Assembly (NCBI RefSeq): GCF_042647165.1
Contig: NZ_JBHRUV010000014.1
Source of the DNA: Camelimonas abortus
GTDB taxonomy: Bacteria > Pseudomonadota > Alphaproteobacteria > Rhizobiales > Beijerinckiaceae
Reading direction: 5' to 3' (one strand)
Length of the DNA stretch: 64,000 nt
Shown: positions 55,057-63,472 of the stretch, piece after piece
Layout: every line of letters starts with the position of its first letter
Numbering within the stretch: position 1 is the stretch's first letter
Translations under genes and position numbers: made by a program
Notes under the pieces: model-generated
Databases searched by the model: none
What the model was told of the DNA's origin: nothing
Seen by the model: the letters and a program-made list of their open reading frames with translations, nothing else

Positions 55057-55734
55057 TCATTCGGCGGCGAGGGCGCGCTGCTGCGGCGCGGCGGGAGGCA
55101 GGGCGGCGAGGCGGCGGAGCGCCGCCGCGTCCGCGCGCCCGGCGTCCGCCTCCTCCCCCGGCGCCCTGTCCCGCGCAATCTCCATGCGCGCCACCGGCAG
55201 CATGGCGCCGCGGGCAGGGAAGGGCGCCATGCCCGAGCCGGTGATCTGGAAGCCGAGCTTCTCCAGCACGCGGATGCAGGCGGCGTTGTGGGCGAGGGTC
55301 TCGGCGCCGATGCGCTCCGCGCCGGTCTCGCGGAAGGCGAGATCGAGCAGGGCCTTCACCGCCTCGGTGGCGTAGCCGCGGCCCCAGTACGGGGCGCCGA
55401 TCCAGAAGCCGATGAACGGATGGGTGATCTCCGCGCGCTCGCCGAAGTACGGCGGCTGCACCGCCGCCACGCCGATGAGCTCGTGTGGCCGCTTCCGTTC
55501 GGTGACGGCGAGGGTCAGGCCGTCGCCGCGCGCGTTGGCGAGGCGCGCGGCGAAGATGAACTGCCCGGCGGCGCCTTCGGGGTATGGGTGGGGGATCAGC
55601 GCCGTCATGTCCGCCACCGCGCGATCGCCCGCCAGTTTCTCGATGGCCGGCGCGTCGGCCAGACGTGGCCAGCGCAGGCGCAACCGTTCCGTCGCGAGTG
55701 TGAAACCGTCGTCGATGGTGTCGCGGGTAAACAT
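55057..55734 (-). CDS. GNAT family N-acetyltransferase (RimJ/RimL type)
   Basis: Acetyltransferase of 225 aa. The N-terminal TERLRLRWPRLADAPAIEKL, the acetyl-CoA-binding PYWGRGYATEAVKALLDLAF (about residues 114-133) and AETLAHNAACIRVLEKLGF are typical of RimJ/RimL enzymes. The substrate is unknown. A GNAT gene between rpmA and obgE is common in Hyphomicrobiales. The C-terminal 35 residues are Ala-rich. Confidence 0.88.
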   Translation of the reverse strand: MFTRDTIDDGFTLATERLRLRWPRLADAPAIEKLAGDRAVADMTALIPHPYPEGAAGQFIFAARLANARGDGLTLAVTERKRPHELIGVAAVQPPYFGERAEITHPFIGFWIGAPYWGRGYATEAVKALLDLAFRETGAERIGAETLAHNAACIRVLEKLGFQITGSGMAPFPARGAMLPVARMEIARDRAPGEEADAGRADAAALRRLAALPPAAPQQRALAAE

Positions 55735-56104
55735 GGGGCTCCGCTCCGGTCAGGCTGACGAATCGCTCCCGCCTCATGCGGGACGGGCGGTCCCGCACGG
55801 GGTGGGCAGGAAAAGGTTCGGGAAGTGTCCCGGAGTCGTGAGCCGGAAGGGCTCACCTTGGTTCCGGACGCGGGCGGACGCGGCCGCCCGCCCCCGCCTA
55901 AACGTAGAAACCAGACCCCGGGTTTCAATCCGTCCCGGGGCGCTCCCGAAATTCCCGCCTGGCGACTGTCGGCGAAAAACAAAAAGGGAAGGTGACACGG
56001 TCACCTTCCCTTCGCGGAAACCCTGCGGACAGGGCGCTGGCCTTGCGGCTCCGCCAAGGTCAGTGACCGCCGGCGGAACGCTTGTCGCAAGCCTGCCGCC
56101 GTGG
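55735..56104. other. Intergenic region between rpmA and the GNAT gene
   Basis: These 370 bp hold the rpmA terminator at 55981-56010 and a GCGGGAC/GTCCCGC inverted pair near 55779-55796 upstream of the GNAT start. No gene is visible. Confidence 0.5.
55981..56010 (-). terminator. Rho-independent terminator of the rplU-rpmA operon
   Basis: An 11-bp perfect stem GGGAAGGTGAC (55986-55996) and GTCACCTTCCC (56000-56010) with a 3-base loop, followed on the minus strand by TTTTTGTTTTT. It lies about 95 bp past the rpmA stop. Confidence 0.92.
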
Positions 56105-56386
56105 TTATTCAGCCGCCGCTTTCGGCGCGGCCTCGTTGGCCGGTACGACCGATACGACCGAACGGCCGAGACGCACGCCGAAGCGCACGAAACCGTCGGT
56201 GAGGGCGTAAAGGGTGTGGTCCCGGCCAATGCCGACGTTGGCGCCCGGATGCACCTTGGTGCCGCGCTGGCGCACGATGATGTTGCCGGCCACCACCGCC
56301 TCGCCGCCGAACTTCTTCACGCCGAGACGGCGGCCGATGGAGTCGCGACCGTTACGGGACGAGCCGCCTGCCTTTTTGTGAGCCAT
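56105..56386 (-). CDS. rpmA: 50S ribosomal protein L27
   Basis: Ribosomal protein of 93 aa near the peptidyl-transferase centre. The conserved start MAHKKAGGSSRNGRDS begins directly, without the cleaved N-terminal extension of Firmicutes. LGVKKFGGEAVVAGNIIVRQ follows, and the C-terminus is Ala-rich. It follows rplU by 33 bp on the same strand. Confidence 0.98.
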   Translation of the reverse strand: MAHKKAGGSSRNGRDSIGRRLGVKKFGGEAVVAGNIIVRQRGTKVHPGANVGIGRDHTLYALTDGFVRFGVRLGRSVVSVVPANEAAPKAAAE

Positions 56387-56419
56387 TTTCTGTCTCCGTT
56401 ACCTGCCGGTGGCCTGTCT

Positions 56420-56725
56420 TCAGGCGTTGATGCCGGTGATGCGGACCAGCGTGTAGTCCTGGCGGTGGCCGCGCTTGCGCTTCGAGTTCTGGCGGCGGCG
56501 CTTCTTGAAGGCGATCACCTTCGGGCCGCGGCCATGGCTGACGATCACCGCCTCCGCCGACGCGCCGGCGGCCTCGGCGCCGGTCTTGAAGGACTCGCCT
56601 TCGCCGACCAGCAGCACCTCAAACCTGAGGGCGTCGCCAGGCTCGCCCGCCTGACGGTCGATGGTGATGGTGTCCCCGGCGGCGACGCGATACTGCTTGC
56701 CGCCGGCCCTGATGACTGCGAACAT
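56420..56725 (-). CDS. rplU: 50S ribosomal protein L21
   Basis: Ribosomal protein of 101 aa: MFAVIRAGGKQYRVAAGD at the start and FKKRRRQNSKRKRGHRQDYT toward the end. Co-transcribed with rpmA. A promoter about 170 bp upstream implies a long untranslated leader. Confidence 0.98.
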   Translation of the reverse strand: MFAVIRAGGKQYRVAAGDTITIDRQAGEPGDALRFEVLLVGEGESFKTGAEAAGASAEAVIVSHGRGPKVIAFKKRRRQNSKRKRGHRQDYTLVRITGINA

Positions 56726-57177
56726 CTTTCGTTCCCGTGTTCTGACCGGCCTGCGGGCGCCGGAGGATCCGGAGCCGGCGGCCGGCTTTTTGACAGCCCG
56801 TTGCCGGTGCGATTGACGCGCCGTCGCGGCGGAACTCCGCCAGCGGGAACGGCGCGCGTGAATGACCGCGGGCGGGGAGGCCCCGCGCGGAAAGCCGTAA
56901 ATAGGCCTGGGCTGTCGCCAATGTCAATGTCGGGCCGCCAGTGTCCGGCGCGCGCCGTCGCGCCGGACGCGGGCTGTCCGGCGGCGGCTCCTGTCGCTGG
57001 CGGCCGCCGTCCTGCGTCGTCCTGCCTGGCGTTCGCGCGGCGGCGCGGGGCCTGCGTCCTGGCGCTGGCCTTTTGGCCAATACCGGCCATGGCCGGCGCG
57101 GCGTAGGTTCTCGCACGGTTCGCCGGTCGCGGCCTGTCCGGCGGGCGCACGCAAGGGGTAGTGCAGGGGTAACCGCC
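56726..57177. other. Divergent region between rplU and phaA
   Basis: These 452 bp contain the rplU promoter and leader. Toward phaA the sequence is GC-rich and no clear promoter is seen; a TTTTGGCCAATACCGGCC patch lies at about 57070. No gene is visible. Confidence 0.45.
56898..56927 (-). promoter_or_regulatory. Sigma-70 promoter of rplU-rpmA
   Basis: On the minus strand a perfect TTGACA (56927-56922) is followed after 18 bp by TATTTA (56903-56898). It lies about 170 bp before the rplU ATG. Confidence 0.65.
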
Positions 57178-58356
57178 ATGTCAGCAAGTGATGTCGTGAT
57201 TGTCAGCGCCGCGCGCACGCCGGTGGGTTCGTTCAACGGCGCTTTCGCCGCCGTTCCGGCCCATGATCTCGGCGCGACGGCGATCCGGGCCGCGCTGGAG
57301 CGCGCCGGCGTCGAGCCCGGGGCCGTGGATGAGGTCATCATGGGCCAGGTGCTCACCGCCGCCCAGGGCCAGAATCCGGCGCGTCAGGCGGCGGTGAAGG
57401 CGGGAATCCCCGTGGAGGCCACCGCCTGGGGGCTCAACCAGGTGTGCGGCTCGGGCCTGCGCGCCGTGGCCATCGGCATGCAGCAGATCGCCGCCGGCGA
57501 CGCCGGCGTCATCGTCGCCGGCGGACAGGAATCCATGTCGCTGTCGCCGCACGCCCACCGGCTGCGCGCCGCCACCCGCATGGGCGACGCCGCTTTCGTC
57601 GACACCATGATCCGCGACGGCCTGTGGGACGCCTTCCATGGCTACCACATGGGCGTCACCGCCGAGAACGTGGCCCGCAAGTGGCAGATCTCGCGCGAGG
57701 AGCAGGACGCGTTCGCCGTCGCCTCCCAGCACAAGGCGGAGGCGGCGAAAAAGGCCGGCCGCTTCGTTGACGAGATCGCCCCGGTGACCGTGTCCGGCCG
57801 CAAGGGCGACGAGACCGTGGACGCCGACGAATACATCCGCGAGGGCGCCTCGATCGAGGCGATGCAGAAGCTGCGCCCCGCCTTCCAGAAGGACGGCACG
57901 GTGACCGCCGGCAACGCCTCCGGCATCAATGACGGCGCCGCCGCCCTGGTGCTGATGTCCGCGCAGGAGGCGCAGCGGCGCGGCCTTGACCCCCTGGCCC
58001 GCATCGCCTCCTGGGCCACCGCCGGCGTGCCGCCGGAGATCATGGGCTCCGGGCCGATTCCCGCCGCCCGCAAGGCGCTGGAGAAGGCAGGCTGGAAGGT
58101 GGCCGACCTCGACCTGGTGGAGGCCAACGAGGCGTTCGCCGCCCAGGCCATCGCCGTCAACCGCGACATGGGCTGGGATCCGGCCATCGTCAACGTCAAC
58201 GGCGGCGCCATCGCCATCGGTCACCCCATCGGCGCTTCGGGCGCGCGGGTGCTGGTGACGCTGCTGCACGAGATGAAGCGCCGCAACGCCCGCAAGGGGC
58301 TGGCCACGCTGTGCATCGGCGGCGGCATGGGCGTGGCCCTTGCCGTCGAGCGCTGA
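57178..58356 (+). CDS. phaA: Acetyl-CoA acetyltransferase (beta-ketothiolase)
   Basis: Condenses two acetyl-CoA to acetoacetyl-CoA, the first step of polyhydroxybutyrate synthesis; 392 aa, the norm for biosynthetic thiolases. Catalytic Cys90 in NQVCGSGLRA, His349 in GHPIGASGA and Cys379 in LCIGGGMG match Zoogloea PhaA. ATG 57178 gives the standard N-terminus (MSASDVVIVSAARTPVGSF). It is followed by phaB on the same strand. Confidence 0.96.
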   Translation: MSASDVVIVSAARTPVGSFNGAFAAVPAHDLGATAIRAALERAGVEPGAVDEVIMGQVLTAAQGQNPARQAAVKAGIPVEATAWGLNQVCGSGLRAVAIGMQQIAAGDAGVIVAGGQESMSLSPHAHRLRAATRMGDAAFVDTMIRDGLWDAFHGYHMGVTAENVARKWQISREEQDAFAVASQHKAEAAKKAGRFVDEIAPVTVSGRKGDETVDADEYIREGASIEAMQKLRPAFQKDGTVTAGNASGINDGAAALVLMSAQEAQRRGLDPLARIASWATAGVPPEIMGSGPIPAARKALEKAGWKVADLDLVEANEAFAAQAIAVNRDMGWDPAIVNVNGGAIAIGHPIGASGARVLVTLLHEMKRRNARKGLATLCIGGGMGVALAVER

Positions 58357-58599
58357 GCGGCGCGTGGCGGCCTGGCCGCCTCCGGGACGGATCCGGAGGC
58401 GGCCGCGACATTTTGGCCAGGAAGGCGTCCGGGCCGGAAAAGCGCCGGTCCTGCAGTATCCTGCGCAATCATTGGACTTTCCTCCTAATACTTATTCCTT
58501 CCCGGCTTTCGACTTTCGGGCAGTACCCGGCGCGGCTTCCGGCCCGTATCACCCGGCCCGCCAGCCGCGTTTCAGGCTGGCGGACGGAGAAACGGAAAC

Positions 58600-59328
58600 A
58601 TGTCCCGGGTTGCTGTGGTTACCGGCGGCACGCGCGGAATCGGCGCCGCCATCTCGAAGGCTCTTGCTGGGGCTGGCTACAGGGTGGCCGCCGTATATGC
58701 GGGCAACGACGCGGCGGCCGGGGCGTTTCGAGCCGAAACCGGCGTCAGCGTTTACCGGTGGGACGTGGGCGATCCCGAGGCCTGCGCCCGGGGGCTGGCC
58801 CGGGTGGAGGCGGAGCTCGGTCCCGTCGACGTGCTGGTCAACAACGCCGGCGTCACGCGCGACGTGATGTTCCACCGCATGACGCCGGGGCAGTGGCGCG
58901 ACGTGATGCGCACCAACCTCGACTCCATGTTCAACATGACCCGTCCGGTCATCGAGGGCATGCGCGAGCGGGGCTTCGGCCGCATCATCAACATCTCGTC
59001 CATCAACGGCCAGAAGGGCCAGATGGGCCAGGCCAACTATTCCGCGGCCAAGGCGGGCGTCATCGGTTTCACCAAGGCGCTCGCCCAGGAGTCGGCGGCG
59101 AAGGGCATCACCGTCAACTGCGTCTGCCCCGGCTATATCGACACCGACATGGTGGCGGCCGTGCCCGAGGAGGCGCTGAAGAAGATCGTCGCCGGCATTC
59201 CGGTTGGGCGTCTGGGCCGGGCCGAGGAGGTGGCTGACCTGGTGGTGTTCCTCGCCTCTGACCGCGCCGCCTTCTTCACCGGCGCCGTGCACACGCTCAA
59301 CGGCGGCCAGTACATCGCCAACGGCTGA
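58600..59328 (+). CDS. phaB: Acetoacetyl-CoA reductase
   Basis: NADPH-dependent short-chain reductase of 242 aa making (R)-3-hydroxybutyryl-CoA. The nucleotide motif is TGGTRGIG (8-15), the NNAG motif at 81-84, and the catalytic Ser134, Tyr147 and Lys151 are present (YSAAK). It ends with LNGGQYIANG. It lies 243 bp after phaA; an AT-richer patch at 58470-58500 could be its own promoter. Confidence 0.96.
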   Translation: MSRVAVVTGGTRGIGAAISKALAGAGYRVAAVYAGNDAAAGAFRAETGVSVYRWDVGDPEACARGLARVEAELGPVDVLVNNAGVTRDVMFHRMTPGQWRDVMRTNLDSMFNMTRPVIEGMRERGFGRIINISSINGQKGQMGQANYSAAKAGVIGFTKALAQESAAKGITVNCVCPGYIDTDMVAAVPEEALKKIVAGIPVGRLGRAEEVADLVVFLASDRAAFFTGAVHTLNGGQYIANG

Positions 59329-59385
59329 CGCCGCGGCGCGCGGGGCGCGCCGGCGCATGGCCGTTCGCCGGCGGGCCTCCTGGAG

Positions 59386-59414
59386 AAGGGGCGGCGGGAG
59401 GGGCCGCCCCTTTT
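59386..59414 (+). terminator. Rho-independent terminator after phaB
   Basis: A 10-bp stem AAGGGGCGGC (59386-59395) and GCCGCCCCTT (59403-59412), followed by TT. It is 57 bp past the phaB stop. Confidence 0.8.
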
Positions 59415-59439
59415 CGCTCCGGCGCGTCCGCGCCGTCCG

Positions 59440-59470
59440 GCGCCCGCCCGCGCGGCGGGCGCTTTTCTTT
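59440..59470 (+). terminator. Second Rho-independent terminator, tandem after phaB
   Basis: A 9-bp stem GCGCCCGCC (59440-59448) and GGCGGGCGC (59454-59462), followed by TTTTCTTT. Together with the one at 59386 it separates phaAB from the hydratase gene at 59602. Confidence 0.75.
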
Positions 59471-59601
59471 CGCCTGCGCCTGTCCTAACCCGGAGCGGCG
59501 CGGCGGCGGCGCGGGCGGATCCTGCGCGCGCCGGCCGCGCGGCGGGGAAACGGACCGGCGCCGCCCCACGGGCGGCGCGCGGCATTGCTCCAGGAGCGGA
59601 C

Positions 59602-60057
59602 ATGAGCTTTTTCGTTGGCGCGCGCAGCCAGCGCTGGCTGACGCTGACGCCGGACGACATCAGGGCCGGCGCGACCCTGGTCGGCGATTTCAATCCGGTG
59701 CATCACGACGAGGCCTTCGCGGCCACCACCCGGTTCGGCGGGCTGTTCGCCTCCGGGGCGCACACGTCGGCGCTGCTCGCCGGCATGGTCAGCCAGGAAT
59801 GGCCGCGCCATCGCCAGGGCGGGGACGGCCGCCCGGCGGACGCGCGACGGCCGCGCGGCTACGTGGGGGTGGATTACGCCGTGGAGTTCAGGGCGCCGTG
59901 CATGGCCAACCGCCGGCTGCGCTTCGAGTGGGAGGTGACGGCGGTGGAGCCGAAAAGCCGCGGCGAGATCATCCGCCTTGAGGGCGCCATCGTCGACGAG
60001 GACGCCGGTACGCTGGTGCTCTCGGCGCGCATGACCATGTTCGGCTATTATGAATGA
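59602..60057 (+). CDS. MaoC-like (R)-specific enoyl-CoA hydratase (PhaJ type)
   Basis: Hot-dog-fold hydratase of 151 aa. The hydratase-2 signature DFNPVHHDEAFA has Asp29 and His34 in the spacing of the catalytic Asp and His of Aeromonas PhaJ. GGLFASGAHTSALLAGM follows. It would turn fatty-acid oxidation enoyl-CoA into (R)-3-hydroxyacyl-CoA for polyester synthesis; nearness to phaAB supports this. Two terminators precede it, so it needs its own promoter, not identified. Confidence 0.85.
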   Translation: MSFFVGARSQRWLTLTPDDIRAGATLVGDFNPVHHDEAFAATTRFGGLFASGAHTSALLAGMVSQEWPRHRQGGDGRPADARRPRGYVGVDYAVEFRAPCMANRRLRFEWEVTAVEPKSRGEIIRLEGAIVDEDAGTLVLSARMTMFGYYE

Positions 60058-60115
60058 AGCCGCCGGGCGCGAGGCCCGCGCCCGGCCGGGGGCCGGCGGA
60101 TCCGCAGCCGCGGCC

Positions 60116-60883
60116 TCAGAAGTTGTTCTTCCACTCGCGCAGGGCGGCGAACACCGCCACCGGACCGGCCCCCTCCAGCTTCACCGCGGCGGCCAGCTCC
60201 GGCCGGTCGGCGCGCAGGAAGGGGTTGGTGGCCTTCTCGTCGCGCAGCAGCGACGGCACGGTGAGGCGGTTTTCGGCGCGCATGCCCTCCACCACCGCGG
60301 CGCGCAGCTTCAGCGCGGCGTTGTCCGGGTCGGCGGCGAGGGCGAACCGGGCGTTGGACAGCGTGTATTCGTGGCCGCAGAACACCTGGGTGTCGTCCGG
60401 CAGGGCGGCCAGCTTCTGCAGCGCCCCCCACATCTCCTCCGGCGTGCCCTCCAGCAGGCGGCCGCACCCCAGGGCGAACAGCGTGTCGCCGGCGAACAGC
60501 GCTTTCGCTTCCGGGAAGTAATAGGCGATGTGTCCGGCGGTGTGGCCGGGGGTGAACAGAACCCGCCCGGCGAGGGCGCCGACGCTGACCGTGTCGCCCT
60601 CATCCACCAGCACGTCCGCCTCCGGCACGAACTCCGCCTCGCGCGCCGGGGCGACGACGCGGGCGCCGAAGCGCTCTTTCAGCGGGCCGACCCCGGCCAC
60701 ATGGTCCGGATGCTTGTGGGTGACGAGAATGTCGGTGAGCTTCCAGCCGGTGTGGTCGAGGGCGGCGAGAACCGGTCCGGCCTCGGGGGCGTCGATGGCG
60801 GCGCAGGCGCCGGTCTGCGTGTCGCGCATCAGCACGCCGATATTGTCGGACAGACAGGTAAAGACGTGGAATTCAGCTGGCAT
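60116..60883 (-). CDS. gloB: Hydroxyacylglutathione hydrolase (glyoxalase II)
   Basis: Releases D-lactate and glutathione in methylglyoxal detoxification; 255 aa, the usual length. The binuclear-metal motif THKHPDH (His56, His58, Asp60, His61) and the later TPGHTAGH and CGHEYTLSNARFA blocks are present. It converges with the hydratase gene and is divergent from the methyltransferase, an arrangement seen in related genomes. Confidence 0.95.
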   Translation of the reverse strand: MPAEFHVFTCLSDNIGVLMRDTQTGACAAIDAPEAGPVLAALDHTGWKLTDILVTHKHPDHVAGVGPLKERFGARVVAPAREAEFVPEADVLVDEGDTVSVGALAGRVLFTPGHTAGHIAYYFPEAKALFAGDTLFALGCGRLLEGTPEEMWGALQKLAALPDDTQVFCGHEYTLSNARFALAADPDNAALKLRAAVVEGMRAENRLTVPSLLRDEKATNPFLRADRPELAAAVKLEGAGPVAVFAALREWKNNF

Positions 60884-61170
60884 GAGAAAGCGCTCCTGTC
60901 AGTTGGCCCGCAGCGTCCGCCTGTCGCCGGGCCGCCGGGCGACGCCCGTTGCGTTAACTGGTGACGGCAATGACAGGCGCCGTCAATGGCGCGCGGGCCG
61001 GAAGCACTGGACGGCGCCCCGGGCCGCGCGGCCGCGCGGAAGCTGGCGCGACGCGTCCGCCGGCGGCATGATGGCGTCATCCGGGCCCCGGCCGGGAGCC
61101 GCCGCGCCGCGCGCCGCCAGCGCGCAGCGCGGGGACGCCGGGTCCGGGAGCGTGACGGGGCGGAGATTGC

Positions 61171-61920
61171 ATGGCGGTTGACGTCGTTGACATGCGCGCC
61201 TTTTACGCCTCGCCCAGGGGGCGGGCGGCGGGCCATATCATCGGCCGGGCGCTCGCGGGGCTGTGGCCGTCGGCCCGCGGGCTGCGCGTGCTCGGCGTCG
61301 GCTACGCCACGCCCTACCTGCCGCTGGTGAGCGAGGGGGCCGAGCGCGTGGCCGCCTTCATGCCCGCCGCCCAGGGCGTGGTGCGCTGGCCGCAGCGCGG
61401 CGCCAGCGCCACCGCGCTGGTGGACCCGGACATGCTGCCCCTGCCGGACGCCGCCTATGACCGGGTGCTGCTGGTGCACTGCCTCGAACACGCCGACAGC
61501 CCGGCCGACGTTCTCTCCGAGGTCTGGCGGGTGCTGAGCCCGGGCGGACGGCTGCTGCTGGTGGCGCCCAACCGGCGCGGCGCCTGGGCGCGCAGCGACT
61601 CCACCCCCTTCGGCCACGGCCAGCCGTGGAGCCGCGCCCAGCTGCGCGCGCTGATGCGCCAGTGCCTGTTCTCGCCCGAGAACTGGCTGGACGCGCTCTA
61701 CGTGCCGCCGTTCGGCGACCGGCTGCTGCCGCGGTCCGCCGCCTGGTGGGAGAAGGCGTGCGGCGGCCTTGGCCTGCCTTTCGCCGGCGTGCACGTGGTG
61801 GAGGCCAGCAAGCAGCTCCACCGGCCGGTGACGGTGACGCGCCATCACCGGGTGGTGCGTTTCAATCCGGTGCTGGCGCCGGAGGCGGGCGGGGCGCTGC
61901 CCAGCGCCCGCCGCAACTGA
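61171..61920 (+). CDS. Class I SAM-dependent methyltransferase
   Basis: Protein of 249 aa of the Methyltransf_11 type. Motif I is atypical (VLGVGYATPYLPL), with LPLPDAAYDRVLLVHCLEHAD (motif II/III) and EVWRVLSPGGRLLLVAPNRRG. The substrate is unknown. It is divergently placed from gloB, a conserved neighbour pair in alphaproteobacteria. The ATG at 61171 follows GGGGCGGAG. Confidence 0.9.
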   Translation: MAVDVVDMRAFYASPRGRAAGHIIGRALAGLWPSARGLRVLGVGYATPYLPLVSEGAERVAAFMPAAQGVVRWPQRGASATALVDPDMLPLPDAAYDRVLLVHCLEHADSPADVLSEVWRVLSPGGRLLLVAPNRRGAWARSDSTPFGHGQPWSRAQLRALMRQCLFSPENWLDALYVPPFGDRLLPRSAAWWEKACGGLGLPFAGVHVVEASKQLHRPVTVTRHHRVVRFNPVLAPEAGGALPSARRN

Positions 61921-61924
61921 CGCC

Positions 61925-63472
61925 TCACGGCGCCGGCGTCGCCGCCAGCGCCCGGGCGCGGCCGCGCCCGTCGGCGGCGACCAGCACGAGTTGCGCGCCC
62001 GCCGGGCAGCCGGTCGCGGCGGTGGTCGCCGTGTAGCCCGGCCGCAGTTTCCCCAGATCCGGCGCGTTCAGCGCCGCCGCCGCGTCGCGGCGCAGCTGGC
62101 TGCGCCGGACCCAGCCGGAACGGACGCCGTCGCAGTAAACGGCGATCCAGGTACGCGCCTCCGGCGCCGCCAGGTCGACGGTCCAGCCGCGGGCGGCGAC
62201 GCGCCCGTCCGGCATGCGCGCCGCCCCGTCCAGCGCCTGCGCAGGCTGCAGGAACTGGCGGCCCTCGGCGGCCAGCGCGGCGTTGACGGCGCCGACCGGG
62301 TCCGGCGCCGCCAGCAGCGCCGGCGTGATCACGCCAAGCGCGGTCATGGCCCGTTTCATGCGCCGCTCGTCCAGCAGGTGCGCTGCGGCGCACGCGGCCG
62401 CGACGGCGAGGAAGAAGATGGCGAACGCCGCCGCCAGACGCAGCGCCGCGCGCTCCCGCAGGGCGTCGACGCGCCGGCGCAGCGCCCGGTAGGCGCGCAC
62501 GTCCGCGGCGCCGGAGATGAGCCCGGCGGCCACCGCCGCGGCGAAGGCGGCCAGCCACGCCAGCGGCGCCGGCGCCGCCTCCGGCAGCCAGCGCAACACG
62601 GCCGTCACCACCGGCACATGGGTGAGATAGAGCGCGTAGCTGGCGTCGCCGAGGCGCAGGCCGATACGGCTGGCGAGGCCGCCGCGACCGCGCGGCAGGC
62701 CGGCCAGCGCCGCCACCGTGACCGCGCTGGCGACGCTGGCGACGAAGCGCTCCTGCGGCAGCAGCCCGGCCAGCTCCGCCGCCAGCAGCGCCGCGGCGAC
62801 CGCGAGCCACGCCGGATGCACCCGCAGGCGCCGCAGCAGGGCGGGAACCATCAGGCCGCAGATGAAGGCCACGTTGGCCGGGCTCACCGGCAGCGTGTAG
62901 ATGAACGGCGTCTCGTAATCCCCCGGCGGGCCGGCCAGCGCGTTCCACGCCGCGACGAGCGCCAGCCAGCCGCCGGCGATGGCCGGCAGCAGCCGCGCCC
63001 CGCCCGCCGCCGCCACAAGGAAGATGAAGACGTAAAAGGTGACCTCATAGACCAGCGTCCATTCGACGCCGAGCACGTAACCGGCCGGGCCGGCCGGCGC
63101 GAGCGTCGCCGGCAGGAAGCGCGGCGCGAAGGCGTAGCCGAGGATGAGCGGCGACAGCAGCGAGAAGCCGGCGACGGTCAGCAGATAGGGCGGGTAAATG
63201 CGCGCCACCCGGTGCAGCAGGAAGCGGCCGGGCGGCGTCGCCGGCGCAAGGCGCGCCATCAGATAGCCGGAGAGGGCGAAGAACAGGGCCACGCCCCACA
63301 CGCCCAGCCGGGCCTCCGCCAGTTCGATTGGCCCCGGCGGCAGCCGGTAATAGGCCACGTAATGCGAGGTATGATAGGCCAGCACCATCAGCGCCGCCGC
63401 CGCGCGCAGATATTGCAGCGCGTCGATGCGGTCACCTGCGGCGCCGGCGGCGATGTCCGCGCCTTTCGTCAT
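61925..63472 (-). CDS. Acyltransferase 3 family membrane protein with C-terminal extra domain
   Basis: Integral membrane O-acyltransferase of 515 aa (OafA/YrhL type). The catalytic-type His is in ALMVLAYHTSHYV near residue 35, and GVALFFALSGYLMARL follows. About ten helices to residue 360 and an eleventh near 385-405 (AFAIFFLAVAAACAAAH) are followed by a soluble domain of about 110 residues with two cysteines (VYCDG, GCPAG). It likely acylates a surface glycan. ATG 63472 has GGGG 5 bp upstream; the longer ORF to 63670 adds an unconserved leader. Confidence 0.86.
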   Translation of the reverse strand: MTKGADIAAGAAGDRIDALQYLRAAAALMVLAYHTSHYVAYYRLPPGPIELAEARLGVWGVALFFALSGYLMARLAPATPPGRFLLHRVARIYPPYLLTVAGFSLLSPLILGYAFAPRFLPATLAPAGPAGYVLGVEWTLVYEVTFYVFIFLVAAAGGARLLPAIAGGWLALVAAWNALAGPPGDYETPFIYTLPVSPANVAFICGLMVPALLRRLRVHPAWLAVAAALLAAELAGLLPQERFVASVASAVTVAALAGLPRGRGGLASRIGLRLGDASYALYLTHVPVVTAVLRWLPEAAPAPLAWLAAFAAAVAAGLISGAADVRAYRALRRRVDALRERAALRLAAAFAIFFLAVAAACAAAHLLDERRMKRAMTALGVITPALLAAPDPVGAVNAALAAEGRQFLQPAQALDGAARMPDGRVAARGWTVDLAAPEARTWIAVYCDGVRSGWVRRSQLRRDAAAALNAPDLGKLRPGYTATTAATGCPAGAQLVLVAADGRGRARALAATPAP

